Assembly: GCA_000497125.2 (NCBI GenBank)
Contig: CM035316.1
Coordinates: forward strand, 1,378,001-1,442,000
Direction of reading: 5' to 3'
From: Spironucleus salmonicida
Taxonomy: Eukaryota > Fornicata > Diplomonadida > Hexamitidae
Length of the DNA: 64,000 nt
Positions 1 through 12,334 of this stretch are shown here, piece after piece. Position 1 is the stretch's first letter. Every line of letters starts with the position of its first letter. The notes under the pieces are model-generated. The model worked only from the letters and a program-made list of their open reading frames with translations. It searched no databases and was not told the DNA's origin. The translations under genes and the position numbers were made by a program.

Positions 1-310
1 ACCTTCAATGTAATAATTTTATTCCAATTTCTTAAAAATATTTAACTATGATCTTGACAATGCATTTAATGTACTAAAGGTTATTAATGATACATCATAT
101 TAGTATTATAATTAGCTGTATATTTATCTGTAACAAATAACATCTAAGTCCCAAAATATAGAGATTATTTTTAATATACTTAAGAATAATGCAACACCCT
201 CTATCTAATAATTTCTTTCAATTCAAATAGCAAATTGCTTTAATTTATTATAAAAATAAGACTTGGAACCACTACTTTCTTAAAATATCTTGAAATTTGT
301 AATAACAATC
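1..310. other. AT-rich left edge without a confident gene
   Basis: This is low-complexity AT-rich DNA ahead of the first gene. A minus-strand reading frame that runs off the left edge is open under TAR=Gln, but its composition is like the surrounding non-coding DNA, so I do not call it. Confidence 0.4.
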
Positions 311-1579
311 ATGACAAATTATAAAATGAACCCATTTGCATAATTTGATTCGTAAATTATATATGATGTATTTTAATCTATTTTTGATGGTAGCTTAGAA
401 TTTGCATACTAGATACTCTTTAATATTCAAAATGATATGACTATCTATCTTCTTTCTTTCTTTTTTATTGTTCTTTTGGAGCAATTCATTGAAATAGACT
501 TTAACAGTAATACAATTGTATATGCATATTAATTGATAACTATGGCATTTAAATAAATTATCTAGAAGCCCTTCAAGGCATCTTTAGTTTATGATTTAGA
601 ATAGAAATTCGTATTAATTTTGCATAAAATTAAAAAAAATATTAAAACACAGAAATATGAAAAAGCCAACTAGGAAGAGTTCAATACTACTATTTAAACA
701 GTTAGCGAGGTTATAAATAAACAAATTTCTCCATTGGCATTATTGAGTTAATTATTTGAAATTAAAATGCTTTGTTTTTATCATTATTCAGAGACTGTTA
801 ATTTATAATTTGCTAATTTATAAAATATAGACGGGGAAGAATATCAGTCGAATATTTAACTCTTAACTAGCAGTGTTTCTGCGAGTATTGGAAATAGCCT
901 ACTTAGTGGACAATATTAGTTTTCTTAGGATATATTACTATAAATTATATTTTTGTTAAATATCACTAATTTCTGCTGTAATGTTGATATTCAATCACAT
1001 CCTTTGTATTATGCTGTTTTGAAACCGTTTGATAATAGTTTGCTAAGTTTCATTGCTCCAGATGAATATGTTAAGTTATTATTGAATAGAATTAGTCAAT
1101 TAAGAGATAAAGTATCGCTTTCTGGGTCTGATAACTCGTAAGAAATCGACTTTTTCTATTTCATTAGTTAAATTTAATAAGCATTAAATTAAGATAAAAT
1201 ATCAGATACAGATCTTTTATTATTGCAAAATCTATATGATACAGTGTTAAAATAACATATTGAATTTAATTCCTCCGATAAGTTATTCTCTTGTAACAAA
1301 GACCTTCTCGGAATTTCCTGTTTATTAATTAATAAACTATTCTCTCAATCTGATAAATCAATATTTATCACAACCCTTCATGGATTATTAACAGAGAAAG
1401 TTTTAAGCTATATTTATTTGAATTTTTACGGAACAAAGCAGAATTAGCTTAAAATTAACATTAATGTAGCTAGAAGTGTTATTCAAATCGATAATGAAAT
1501 ATATGAAGTTTTCTAAAATAGTGATAATTTGATGAAGAGAATCTCATTGTAGCTTGCCAGAATTCATAATGAAGAGTGA
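311..1579 (+). CDS. Hypothetical 422-aa helical protein
   Basis: The frame is open from ATG to TGA only if TAA/TAG are Gln. A second in-frame ATG lies 15 bases downstream (326), and I cannot choose between the two. The product begins MNPFAQFDSQIIYDVF and is rich in Leu, Ile and Phe spaced as in amphipathic helices. A hydrophobic stretch around residues 43-54 (LLSFFFIVLLEQF) is more like a buried helix than a clean membrane segment. This would fit an alpha-solenoid protein, but no family motif is recognised. It converges on the next gene, with 23 bp between the stops. Confidence 0.65.
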
Positions 1580-1602
1580 CAATTACAGTATTACAAATAG
1601 TA

Positions 1603-2337
1603 TCACATCATTCCAACAGTAGACATTTTTTGCTTTACTTATGATCTTAAACTTAAAAGGTATTTCTTTTTCTATAAATTTTCAGTCTTCAATTTTGACT
1701 AAATTTCCTAATTCCTCTCGAATTTCTAATTTTCCTATTAAATTTAAAGGTTGATTTACTCTATTTTAAGATATTATTCTGTACGATATTCAATAGCTTG
1801 GTGGTTATTACGCTTTTCTTCTTCTACATCTATAGAAAGTTGTTTCAGATTTGCTTATAGTTCTTCTATATCTGCATATGATCGAGATACGTCAGCAAGA
1901 TTCATTTTATAAACTTAAATAGATTTCTCTAAACTTGCCATTAAATCAGATGTTTATTATTATTCTTTAGCCTATAATAATAAAAGATAATCTTCTACCT
2001 TTTTCGTCTCACTATAAAAATCAATGACAGGATTTAACTATTACTAATTATTTTAGCCAAGTAGTTTAGTGAGAAATTTCTCTTTCTAAAAATAATTCTC
2101 AAGCTTATTTAAAAGTTCTTTAGTTGCAAGTTGTTCTATCACGAATGTATCATTATCTGTTGGTGGTATTAAGTCGATTTATTTAGAGTTCTAAATTTTA
2201 TATGAAATATTTTACAAAGATAAAATACTCTATTTCATAAAATCATTAGTTTAATGTTCTGATATCAGTTATTATGATAAATAACTTTACTATGCTGTTT
2301 CAGTAAAACATTATGGACAATCTAACTATTTCGACAT
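1603..2337 (-). CDS. Coiled-coil protein, 244 aa, with N-terminal CPQC
   Basis: The minus-strand frame has many in-frame TAR codons and one TGA stop. It starts MSKQLDCPQC; the Cys pair is isolated, so it is not a complete zinc finger. From about residue 100 the protein is a long Glu/Lys/Gln/Leu-rich heptad region typical of a coiled coil, reaching almost to the C-terminus, which ends in TVGMM. It could be a cytoskeletal or tethering factor. The Cys pair before a coiled coil loosely recalls Beclin, but the C-terminal domain of Beclin is missing, so I do not assign it. Confidence 0.65.
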
Positions 2338-2385
2338 TTTATAAAATCTAAGTATAAGTATCTATAACATATTTTATATATCAAA

Positions 2386-3486
2386 ATGAGGCAGTTTTAT
2401 CTAAATGTGAAAATTCCTAGAATTGATCCCTAAATTAGTTTAAGTTTAGATTCAAATTATATACCCTAACTATCTATGGATATAAACGAGCCTAATTTTT
2501 CTGAATCACTATAGTTTGTTCTTAATGAGCTAAAATCAGACCCTATTCGGATAGCCTCAGCTGAAAACATTTAAGATTTAGTGTACAACTCACTTCTAGT
2601 ATATTATGATTCATTAAATTATAACAATGAGGTAGCATTTTCAATATTATCTTCTTTAGCTTATTATAGACCAGAAATCTTACTAAATTTTAAGCTCCAC
2701 AAAATCTATTAATTAGATCTTTCAAGAATGCTATGTAATCTAAAAAATACACTGGAATAAGCATATATTATTCTGTAAGTAGATCTTTCGACTTTAAGGT
2801 AGGATATAAGTTTCTATGAAATCCTTTATCAAATTTCATTGAATCAACACGTAATTGTTGATTATTAGGCAGATCTTTTCAAATTTGCCACTAACTTTTA
2901 AAATAATACTGAAGAAATTGTAAATTATTAGTTACTAATTCTCTAATAGCTTTTGTAATTCTCTACTCCTCTAAACGAATTTTTTATTTTTGATTTCACA
3001 CCATTATAAAACTTTCTTAAGACAGACTTATCTTATAACACATTGCAGTGTATTTTTGGTTTATAAACCCTAGGGATAAATCTTTAAATAGATGTTGTAT
3101 AATTACTTTCTCCATACCACTCACCACGTGTTGTTGAGCTTTGCTTATACATTATATTATATAGTTAAGAACCGTCTAAGACTGAAATATAACTTTCTTT
3201 ATAGTTTCTTACTAGTAAACATGGAAATCTTAGAAATATTGCTGCATTAATAGCAGAAAACTATGGAGGGGAATGCTAGCGTTTAGTTAAAAATCTCAAG
3301 CTAACAAACGAAAGTAATGATGATAGATATATTAAGGCCGTCTTAAAGGCTATCATCAATTAAATTGAAACCGATTTAGATGAATTTATATTTTTAGGGC
3401 TTAAAGAAGTTTTATTAGATCTTAAAGATAATTTTGGAATAGGTGTGGGTGCATTATGTGATGATTTACTAGAAGTTCTAGTATGA
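2386..3486 (+). CDS. Hypothetical 366-aa helical protein
   Basis: Starts MRQFYLNVKIPRIDPQ about 50 bp from the divergent start of the neighbouring minus-strand gene. The body is leucine-rich with repeated helix-turn-helix-like spacing. The C-terminal part (for example LTSKHGNLRNIAALIAE, then LKAIINQIETDLDEFIFLG) looks like HEAT/ARM-type repeats. It has no signal peptide, membrane segment or catalytic motif. The reading frame depends on reading TAR as Gln throughout. Function unknown. Confidence 0.65.
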
Positions 3487-3539
3487 AAATATTAGATTAG
3501 ATCAGGATCAAATCAATAGAACCATCTCTAATATATTAT

Positions 3540-3796
3540 ATGAAAGATCCATATCAAGATTATAGTGAAATATAACGTACATTATTCTATAAAAAGTATG
3601 GGCTTTTATAATTTCGATTTTAATTATAGTTCTAATACATTATTATAGTACTATAAGCTCATTTATAGCTACTATAAATGGTTTCTGTTGTATCAACAGT
3701 AAAAATTATTTATCTTATGATACAGTAATTACCGATAATTATGAATAAGTAACGTTATTTTTAAATCGAATGTTATAAAACTACCTAATCAATTGA
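3540..3796 (+). pseudogene. Possible membrane protein split by a one-base frameshift
   Basis: The ATG opens a frame coding MKDPYQDYSEIQRTLFYKK. After a run of five A (about 3591-3595) this frame becomes a weak Gln/Ile string. The next frame codes a convincing single membrane segment (FIISILIIVLIHYY) and a Cys-containing tail that stops at TGA 3794-3796. One extra A in the run would join the two, giving a type II membrane protein of about 84 aa. This may be a sequencing error in a homopolymer, a true frameshift, or chance. The joined reading is inference. Confidence 0.35.
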
Positions 3797-3981
3797 AACT
3801 CTGTTATAATCTTAAATTAAAACCTAATATATTATAAGAAAACATTAATATTTATAAAATATTTATATATCTGCAATTATTAGATACTTTATTTATCACT
3901 TATGATATCTATAATAGTACTTAAAAAAACAGCCATCAATATGTGTAACATAGATGATTAGAAATAAAAAATTAAGAAATA

Positions 3982-6606
3982 TCACTCTTGCTCATTATTG
4001 AAGTTATTATCCCAATTATTACTACCCCACTCATCCTAATTTTCATTATTGTCAGGTACTGACAATGCAACAGCTGAATATTATTAATCTGCAGAGTCTT
4101 ATTGAGTATTATCTATAGATATAGGAGGTTCTGGTAATATTATTTAACTTGAAACTTATACAGGAACTGCAGTCTATGGTATGATTGTTGGTATGAGAGA
4201 CGGAGCAACTAGTTTCTATGTTTATTCAGTTTGCGCCTTTTTCTTTATAGTAAACTTTACTTTCTTAGTGGATACACCCCAATCATCATCGTCATCATCT
4301 GCGACTTCCATTTTCATTCCTTATGTTTAAACCGCTGCAATAGGTTCCTACTATATCTCTAACTATTTTGCTTTATACTGATACTAATTTTATGGTAAAT
4401 CTATTGAGGTGTAAATAGTCCTAATTAAAAGTTTTTCAAATTTTGCAAAATAAATCAATGCTTCAGGAGTAAATTTGAGCATGAAAAATAATTCTTTTTT
4501 AGGTAAAACAAATTTTTAGTTGTGTTTTGTTTCTTTTTATGTTTAAATTTTACCACTAATTGGATTTAGTCCAAAAAGCTCATAAAATGCAATAAAAAAT
4601 GCCTTTAAAAATTACTATTACGAGTTTGATACGTCAATTGTCGATATATCTATAACTTTTATTTTAAATGCAACTTACTGTAAAAACTTCTTCTGCTTTT
4701 TAGAATTTAACTTAAATTATCCATAAAAAGTATTTAAAATATTTGGAAGTTGGTATCCATAAGCTAAAGATAAAAATATTCCTAATTTAAACTCTTTATT
4801 TATAAGCAAAGTCGATATAAGAGTAGGTAAAAACATTTAAGTTGGCTCAATTTAATGTGTTGGTATCTCATCAAATCCAGATGGTGGTTTTGTTTATAAA
4901 ATAAATTACATTTATTTGAAAATTAAAACCTTTTAAAAATCTGATGAACGATTAAACGCAGAATAAACTGATTTAATAATAATATCATTGGTTATTTTCT
5001 TAATACCACTAATATACTAAATAAGTAAATCTACTGGAATGAATGGTAAAATTTATGATATAAGTTCTTATTTTAATTCATCTGTAATAACAGATTTCAA
5101 TATTAAATAGTAAATATGTCTGGTAATCTCATAATTTTAAATAAACTCTAGGAAAGATAAATCTACTGTTTTATTTTGTAATAATAAGTCAATTTAATAA
5201 AACGCCTAAAGTAAAATAGATCTAACTTCTCGCATCTGATGTAAGGAACATAAAAATATTTTTTCTTTTATAACTAAAATAATTTCATTATTAGCTACTT
5301 CAAGTGGATCAAAGTATTATATATTATTGTTAAATACATATAATTTAGTAATTGAAACTGCCACATACATATTATTATTAACTATCGAGCTTGATATTAT
5401 TTAATCACCTTCAATTTTTTATATTAGCTCATAATTTTAATAGATATATGAAACATTATGTAAATAAGTTGCAACTACAATATCCTCATTGTTTAAATAA
5501 CATGAACTAATATCAGCATCATACTAATAAATAGGCTATTAGTTTTTAATTACTTAATACTAATTATAAATAATTAAATTATCTTTTATGTCGTCTAAAC
5601 ATGTGAAAATTTAAGTTTACGAAGCTAACTTTAATTATGTCTAAGAAATGTTCAATATAATTGATTCTTATTATTTAGTATCGAAAACAATCATATAGTA
5701 CTCATCCCTATATAGAAATTGCAATATAACTAAATTAAACGAGAACTAATGAATATCTACTAGTTAATCATAATCATATATATCTACTGCCTAAATAATT
5801 TTACTTATATTAAATTATTCGTCATTAATTGTTAGCTCTTATCCATTTAACTTATACGGATGAGGATTTATAGGCTAAATCTAAGATTATAAAGGTAAAG
5901 ATATGCCATAAATACTGTGCTTTTTGAAATACGCGGTTTAAGTATTATCTAAAATAAATTCATAGCTACAATATTTAACTTAATAATTACTGTCATTTTC
6001 TTGAATTATAAGCAATGAATCTGTTTCTTATAGATCTCCAGTATATGATTTCCCATTAAAGCAAACAAGACAATCGTTAAAGGAAATAACATGTGAGCTA
6101 GGAAAATTAATCTCTTGCTATAATGTTATTTTATCATTTTCTAATTTAATTTTAATCGCTTTTTCATTTTATACGGCAAAAATCAAGTTTTCAATAGAAG
6201 CTACAGATTTGAAAACCAAATTTTTTTCTGACATATGGTTAAATGTATTCTTGACCTGATTATATAATAGAGTTCCTGATGATGATGAAACAATGAAATT
6301 AAGCTACCCTTAAAATAAAAAGAAAATAACTGTAGGAGAAGTCGCACTTTTCAGTTTTAAATTAATATTTTAGAGAAAAGAACCAAGTAATGAACTTTTC
6401 CTGCAAAATAAAAATCCATTGGACTAATATATAGTCACAATTATCTAGTTAAAAATACAAGAGTCGATAATAGTACCAGGGATACTCACTATGGTAGAAA
6501 GTTCTGGATTATTGAAGTTCTATAAACTAAGGGACTTTTTTTAAGAAAATATACCAATATTCTCTATAGGATCAAAAGCATTGCATGCAAATTTGGAAAA
6601 AATCAT
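3982..6606 (-). CDS. Large 874-aa protein, beta-rich then helical, acidic Trp tail
   Basis: A single minus-strand frame of 875 codons. The N-terminal ~450 residues are rich in beta-type strings with aromatic and Ser/Asn turns, like a degenerate propeller. Residues after about 480 become helical. The tail holds a run of six Asp followed by WGV, then EWGSNNWDNNF near the end; such acidic Trp motifs often bind adaptor proteins. The overall order (propeller, solenoid, acidic tail) resembles vesicle-coat, tethering or nucleoporin subunits. No diagnostic motif allows a name. Internal ATGs in the C-terminal part could be mistaken for a shorter gene. Confidence 0.7.
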
Positions 6607-6684
6607 TTTCTATGAAGTGGGATTAGAGTATACTAGAATAATTTTATAATATCTATCTATATTATTTATTCCGCTCCACAAACT

Positions 6685-7068
6685 ATGGATGAAAATATAC
6701 ATAGCTAGCCATTAACTATATGGTCAGAACGGCGATCGTCTATTAGAAGTGGTCATAAGGAGAAGGATGGATTGTAGAAACTTAACAGCTAATCATTTAT
6801 AAGAAAAACTACCGAATTTTTTGAAACTAGAGAAACAGCAAACGCTTTACCAAGTTTAGAAGACCTATCTGATGATACAAAAAATTAAAAATTATCTCCT
6901 GTGGAATTATTATATGGGAAATTAGAACTATCAAGAGATTAGCTTATTATACTTATTAAACAAGTGAATAAGTAGTTAGAAGTTTAATAAAGAAACTACT
7001 AACAAGTTGAGAGTATGGTAGTTATTAATAATAAATAGGTAAAAATCTTGCGGAAGAGAGTTATATGA
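6685..7068 (+). CDS. Hypothetical 127-aa protein with C-terminal coiled coil
   Basis: Divergent from the 874-aa gene with 78 bp between the two ATGs. The N-terminal half is polar and basic with Ser/Arg clusters (SERRSSIRSGHKEK). The C-terminal half has a short heptad-rich helix (LYGKLELSRDQLIILIKQ) and ends with a basic patch KILRKRVI. It has no zinc, membrane or catalytic signature. Function unknown. Confidence 0.6.
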
Positions 7069-7382
7069 CCCTTTACTAAAACCTTTTTTCTTAGCGAAAA
7101 AACACTGTGAATACATTAATTTATATTACTATTGTATTTTATTAAAAAATTACTTTTAATTAATTATATTAGTATAGAACAACTTCAACATCTATTCTCC
7201 CCAGAGAAGGCGCAGAAACTAACAAAATATAATATAAATTCTTTAATAATTCATCATTTTAATTAATTCAATCCAAAATTTTACCAATTTTTGTATTACT
7301 AAGTTATGATGTATAAAATACCAATAATTGCTGTATGTAACTACAACACAACATTTTCAAAAATGTATGAAACCACAACTTT
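7069..7382. other. Convergent intergenic region
   Basis: AT-rich sequence between two convergent genes. I see no open frame above noise on either strand and no structured RNA. Confidence 0.4.
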
Positions 7383-7952
7383 TCAATTCTGCTCCTATAT
7401 CTTCTCAAGCTCGTCCTAAATTCCCTGAATCTCCTATCCAGCTAGCAAAATTTCGCCTTCCATCTTCTCCCGTATGTTGTATACCTGTTTTAAAATTGCT
7501 TCTCTTGAAACTACTTTAGCACTTCGGCGTGCTCTTTTCCAGTCCATATTTGCCTCGTAAAGTTCTCCTTCTTATGCATAAAGATTGTCTTGAATTCGCT
7601 TATTCACATTTTGCAGTACTAATAGTTCCTCTTTTAAAGGTGTTAAAATCGCATCTGCGACAGCAAAACGAATTTTTTCCTCAACTGCTTAATTTCGCTT
7701 TTCACGTTTTGCATTCGCTGAAATTAAATGATCCAAGCGTTGCTAGATATCAAAATTGCTGTTTCTGAGCATTTTCAGCGTGTTTGAGAGATCTGCACGG
7801 AACACAAACGGCGCCGATGAAAATATCATCTAGTCATTGATTTTATGAGTTAGATTCTGCTGGTTTTAACGAATCTGGAGGAGGTTGGAGTGGTCGGCAG
7901 AGCGTGATAGTATTTCTTTCGTCATAATACGATATTTTTCCATCAGTGACAT
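7383..7952 (-). CDS. Coiled-coil protein, 189 aa
   Basis: Starts MSLMEKYRIMTKEILSR and is charged and helical throughout. Long heptad segments are clearest over about residues 80-189 (for example EEKIRFAVADAILTPLKEEL). It ends with LEKIQEQN. The gene is moderately richer in GC than its neighbours and uses fewer TAR codons. It is probably a structural or cytoskeletal protein; no family recognised. Confidence 0.65.
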
Positions 7953-8111
7953 TTATGGGTAAAAATATGCGGGTGGAAAAGTAAAGTTTATATAAATACA
8001 TAATAATATAAATTAAAGCAAAACGTATTTTTTAACGTTTATGGTTTTTAAACTATGAAAACTATGGTTAGGGCTAGATATATATAAATAAAATATATCA
8101 AAAACTTCATA

Positions 8112-9677
8112 ATGAGGACTCCAATAGTACTGATCCATGGAATATTTGGAACAGTATTAAAATCAGATAGTAGAGTTGTGTGGCCAGTGAAAAAGGTCAG
8201 TTAAGTTATGTAACTGAAAGACAACGTGTTATCATTTTTAGCTGGTAGAACCAATTAAGATACATTTAGGTATGAATCTTGGACTGGTAATCAGTATTAG
8301 GCAGATACTTAATTGTAAGCAGTCGATAAACTCGTTAAATCTCCATTATTAAACGCTCTAGGTATCAATCTTATCGATTGTTTTGATTTATTAATTGATA
8401 AATTAATAAAAATGGGATATGTTAAAAATTCTGATCTATAAGCTTATACTTATGATTTTTTACAATTACCATCATCAGATATCTAGATATCTATGTTAGT
8501 GTCGTTTTTGAAAACATTTAAAACTCCACCTATCATTATTGCCCATTCAATGGGTGCTCTTTAAACTAAATTGCTTATTCAATCAAAATCAGATCAAATA
8601 AATTCACTAATTTCTGGATTTATAGCAATTGGAGCTCCATTTGATGGAGCTACAGGCACAACATTACTTTTACCATTAATAGGTTATAATTTAGGAGCAA
8701 AGCTACTTGATGATAGTACTAGATATTTGTGGGGAAACAGTGGGATGAGTCTAGCTCTTATGCCAGGATCTGAACATGAAGGTGTTACATAATGTATTTA
8801 TGCAACATATGATGAAAGAATAAAAGATTTAGATTTAGAAGATTTTATGTTATGGAAACAAGTCAAGATTATTACAGACTCTAATGATATTATAATGTCA
8901 ATATTAAAATAAATTTTACGTCAACCTGAAAAAGTTTAATATCGTGTTTCATACTGGATTAATAGGTTTAAGCAATTTTTAAAACAAAAAATATAGATTC
9001 CTAAATTAACCAACTTTAAAAAAGAATCATATGTGTCGAAGATGAGTTCAGCCTCTGACTTTTTTAAACCTGAATATGATCTCGATTTAGAATCTGCAAA
9101 AAGCAATAGATTAGTTTAATTTACTTAGTTAAATCGTGTTTAAATAATACCAGAAAAAACTGAAATTAATAATTTTAAAAATATATCATAAATTAATGAT
9201 AACTCTTATAAATAATCATCATATGAGGCATATATTAACGAAAGACCAAATGGTTTAGAATGGATAGCAGATGAAACTAGATCGATTATTGATTTTTACA
9301 ATGATATTTATCCAAATAAATCTATAGAACAATTTGTTTTTGGAATTGTTGAACCTATGTTTAAATTTTAATAGACTTTTAGAAGATAGAACTTTAAAGT
9401 TGATAATAAATTCAAATTTTATTCAATATGCGGATCTGGCATAAAAACTCCATAATTGGTTTATTTTGATTCTGTCAAATATATTTCTGATCTTAGATTT
9501 AAATAAGGAAAAGTAGTGTATGGAGATGGTGACGGCAGTGTACTTTTGACAAGCTAATTGAATAATGGCCTAAAGAATTAAGGAACAATTTTTCCAAATG
9601 TTACACATTTGAATTTAATTCGTAATAAAGAATGTATCAATGATGTGACTAGAGTAGTAGATTTGTGGAATAAATGA
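8112..9677 (+). CDS. LCAT-family lipase/acyltransferase, 521 aa
   Basis: Predicted alpha/beta-hydrolase of the lecithin:cholesterol acyltransferase / group XV phospholipase family. The N-terminus has the oxyanion-side motif IVLIHGIFG. The nucleophile elbow AHSMGAL is at about residue 145, followed by the conserved SLISGFIAIGAPFDG-type stretch. The acid motif YGDGDGSV is near residue 470 and a candidate catalytic His in NVTHLNL near residue 498, so the Ser-Asp-His triad appears complete. Such enzymes deacylate phospholipids or transfer acyl groups. Earlier in-frame ATGs at 8055 and 8064 exist, but the start at 8112 puts the first strand at the N-terminus as is usual for cytosolic forms. No signal peptide is evident. 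Confidence 0.85.
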
Positions 9678-9774
9678 CTCAATTATCCTAATATTTAAAG
9701 CATTACCATTACAAAAATATTCTAATTTTTAAATTTCTATACTATATATATTAAAGGCATATTCTTTTTTATAA

Positions 9775-10560
9775 ATGTCCAAATTGATGGATAGTGCATC
9801 TTGTGATTCTTGTTCGTAAAAATATAAAGAAAAACAAGAGACTGAAGATGAATTAGAACTTATTAAGCAATAATTGACTATTATCATGAAAGAAGTATTT
9901 ACCATTATTAATAAGACATAGAGTGCGTATTACTAAAAATAGTAATTTAGATCATAAACCGAAGATAAGCATTATTCATAGCATATAAATGAGGAACATC
10001 TAGATTCCGAAACAATAAATTCATTGCGCTAAGAACTAGCTATTTATATTAATAATGTTAATATACTTAAGTAATCGTTTGCAAATTTTAATATTTAAGA
10101 TGATATTTTATAATTTCTTAACGATTTTCCTTAAACTGCATTATCAATTCTAGAAGGTAGAAACTCTAGCAATGTCTAGAATCGTAGTCTTTAATCTCTG
10201 ATTGATGATAGAGTCTAGATAAACTTAGTTATTTCAAACTAGTAAGTTAGAAATTAAACATAGATTGATTTATTATTAAAGTAAATTTAGGCCTAAAAAT
10301 AATCACTTATCACATTATAACTGGAAATAGAGTAGTAGCTAAGTGATTAATCTTAATTAAACAGTGTGAATGATGTCAAAGCACGCTAAGATGAATTTTT
10401 AGATGTTAAATAGTAAAATGAAGCAATATTAGAATAAATAAAGTAATTAGCAGCTTCAAATAATGCTTTGGATAGCAATATTGACCTGGTATATTAGTAA
10501 TTACAAAGACTGACCTCAAACGAAAAAGTTTAGATATTAGTTAAGTCTATTCATTAATGA
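9775..10560 (+). CDS. Gln-rich coiled-coil protein, 261 aa
   Basis: Starts MSKLMDSASCDSCSQ and continues as an almost unbroken Gln/Glu/Leu/Ile-rich heptad pattern to the end. About one residue in six is Gln, nearly all encoded by TAA/TAG. The stop TGA lies inside a 10-bp palindrome shared with the stop of the convergent gene. Likely a cytoskeletal or scaffold protein; no family recognised. Confidence 0.65.
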
Positions 10561-12287
10561 TTTAAATTTAATTCATTTTCAGTCAGATTTAGCTTGTCAT
10601 AAACCCAAAGTTTTCTATAGACCTAGAAATTTAACTTTGTGGATAAGTTAGCAATATTTAATACAATTTATCTTTCAGTCTCTTACCTTTTAACCTAACT
10701 ATTGAACGAGTCAATATAAAGATTATAAAACAATATATCCAATTAGAAATAGAAAATATTTGGAGATATATCATTTTTAATCTAACAAAAAGCATCAGCA
10801 AACTTACATGATTAGGAATAACCATAGAACTATGCTTTTTAATACTCAAAATTAATAAAAATTGTGACTGTTTTGGGATTTTTAGGTAACTAAATTGATG
10901 AACTTAATATAAACTATGGCTCCGATTCCGTAAAATGACAATGTATCCTAGTTTTTGATGGAATAAAATAAGAAAACACATCTCCAAATTTATCCAAAAA
11001 TGATTTTGAATCAGAACAAACAATGAGTGAAACACCAATTAAGCAACATGTAATTAATGGCTTTAAAATTTTTGGAGAAAGTAATTATTTAATTAATAAT
11101 AATTTTAGTAATAATTATGTGTCATTATTTTATACTTTAAATTGATTAATATAGGGAAACAATTAACATAGCTATAAATTATTAAATAACTTAGAGTCTA
11201 ATGGATACTTAACTAAAATTTAATCATTTTAAAAAAGCATATTTTCCTAGTTCGATGAATAATTCTCAAAATTAATATATTATAACTGATAATTTAAACT
11301 TTGCTTATAATTTTATATATTGATGTTATAATTAATTAAAAACTCTTAATCTAAAATTTCTTTTTAATACGCAAAATCACCAAAATAAATTATATTTTAA
11401 TTATCATTAACTGTAGATTAACTATAGTTCTGAATATTTTTATCACAATCCTCTAATAAAAATATTGGCTATGCATAAAACTTGTAAATAATACTTAGCT
11501 GAAACTCAAGAAAATTCAAAAACTCTTTTTCTATAATCTCAAATAGAGATCTTTAAGCAAATAAAGATTATGGATCTAAAATTGCATCCACACCATCTTA
11601 CAATCTCTAGTAAATGCTACTATTTTTATCCCTACTAATATTGATGGTATAAAAAATATTATCAGATAGTATGTTTCTAACGAACAAGTCATCCGAAAAC
11701 TATAATAAAACTGGAATTTTATTCATAAATAATCCTAAGTGATTACGATATATTCCTATTGCCTTATTTTATATTTATTACACACATCCTTATGTTTAAC
11801 TACACTTTTTTAAATACTCCATTAGGTAAAAAAAATAATCAAAAGCATTTTATCGATAATAATGCACTGATAAAAATTTGCAAGCTAAATTAAGCTAAAT
11901 TAAACTAAAGCTTATACTGTCGCCATACCGTAAAAGTTTATCATAATTCTTTGTGACATACAATAGACAAATTGGTTTAGATAATTATTTACTCATAAAA
12001 TCAGGAAGATAAGTAACTGCATAACAACAATGCACATTTTCGTTGTAAGATAATGTAGTAAATAATGTATAATCGTCTTGTTATAAATTAAGCAGCAGCT
12101 CTTACTCTATCACAGACGATGAACAATGAATAATTCCTTTAATATCTTTTCGAATTGTATTCATAAATTAGATCTCGTCCAGATTATCAAAAACAAACTT
12201 TTATGGATAAAAGCTTATGAAATTTACTTAGTTTGTGAAATCTAGCTCTGCAAAAAGCAACAAATCTTACTCATAATTTAATTCCAT
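10551..12287 (-). CDS. Hypothetical 578-aa protein, longin/DENN-like N-terminus possible
   Basis: A 579-codon minus-strand frame, convergent and overlapping by 10 bp with the previous gene. The N-terminal 150 residues alternate strands and helices and include CCYAVTYLPDFMSKQL followed by KPICLLYVT. This recalls the longin part of folliculin/SMCR8-like DENN proteins, but the match is weak. The rest is a mix of beta and helical segments (for example LVKYPLDSKLFNNLQL) without catalytic motifs. A competing minus-strand frame through 10.6-11.3 kb is also open but has no coherent composition. Confidence 0.65.
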
Positions 12288-12334
12288 TAAAAACTAGTTC
12301 TACCTATATATAATATGTGAATACCTAGTTGAAA

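Noticed and set aside
3540-3630. A short intron (GTATGG to TATAG, about 34 bp) instead of a frameshift
   Set aside because: Splicing it gives a short product with no better composition, and the other genes here show no introns.
10579-11250. Alternative minus-strand frame through 10.6-11.3 kb, open for more than 200 codons
   Set aside because: It is the neighbouring frame of the 578-aa gene. Its product is Ile/Phe/Asn noise typical of shifted AT-rich coding DNA.
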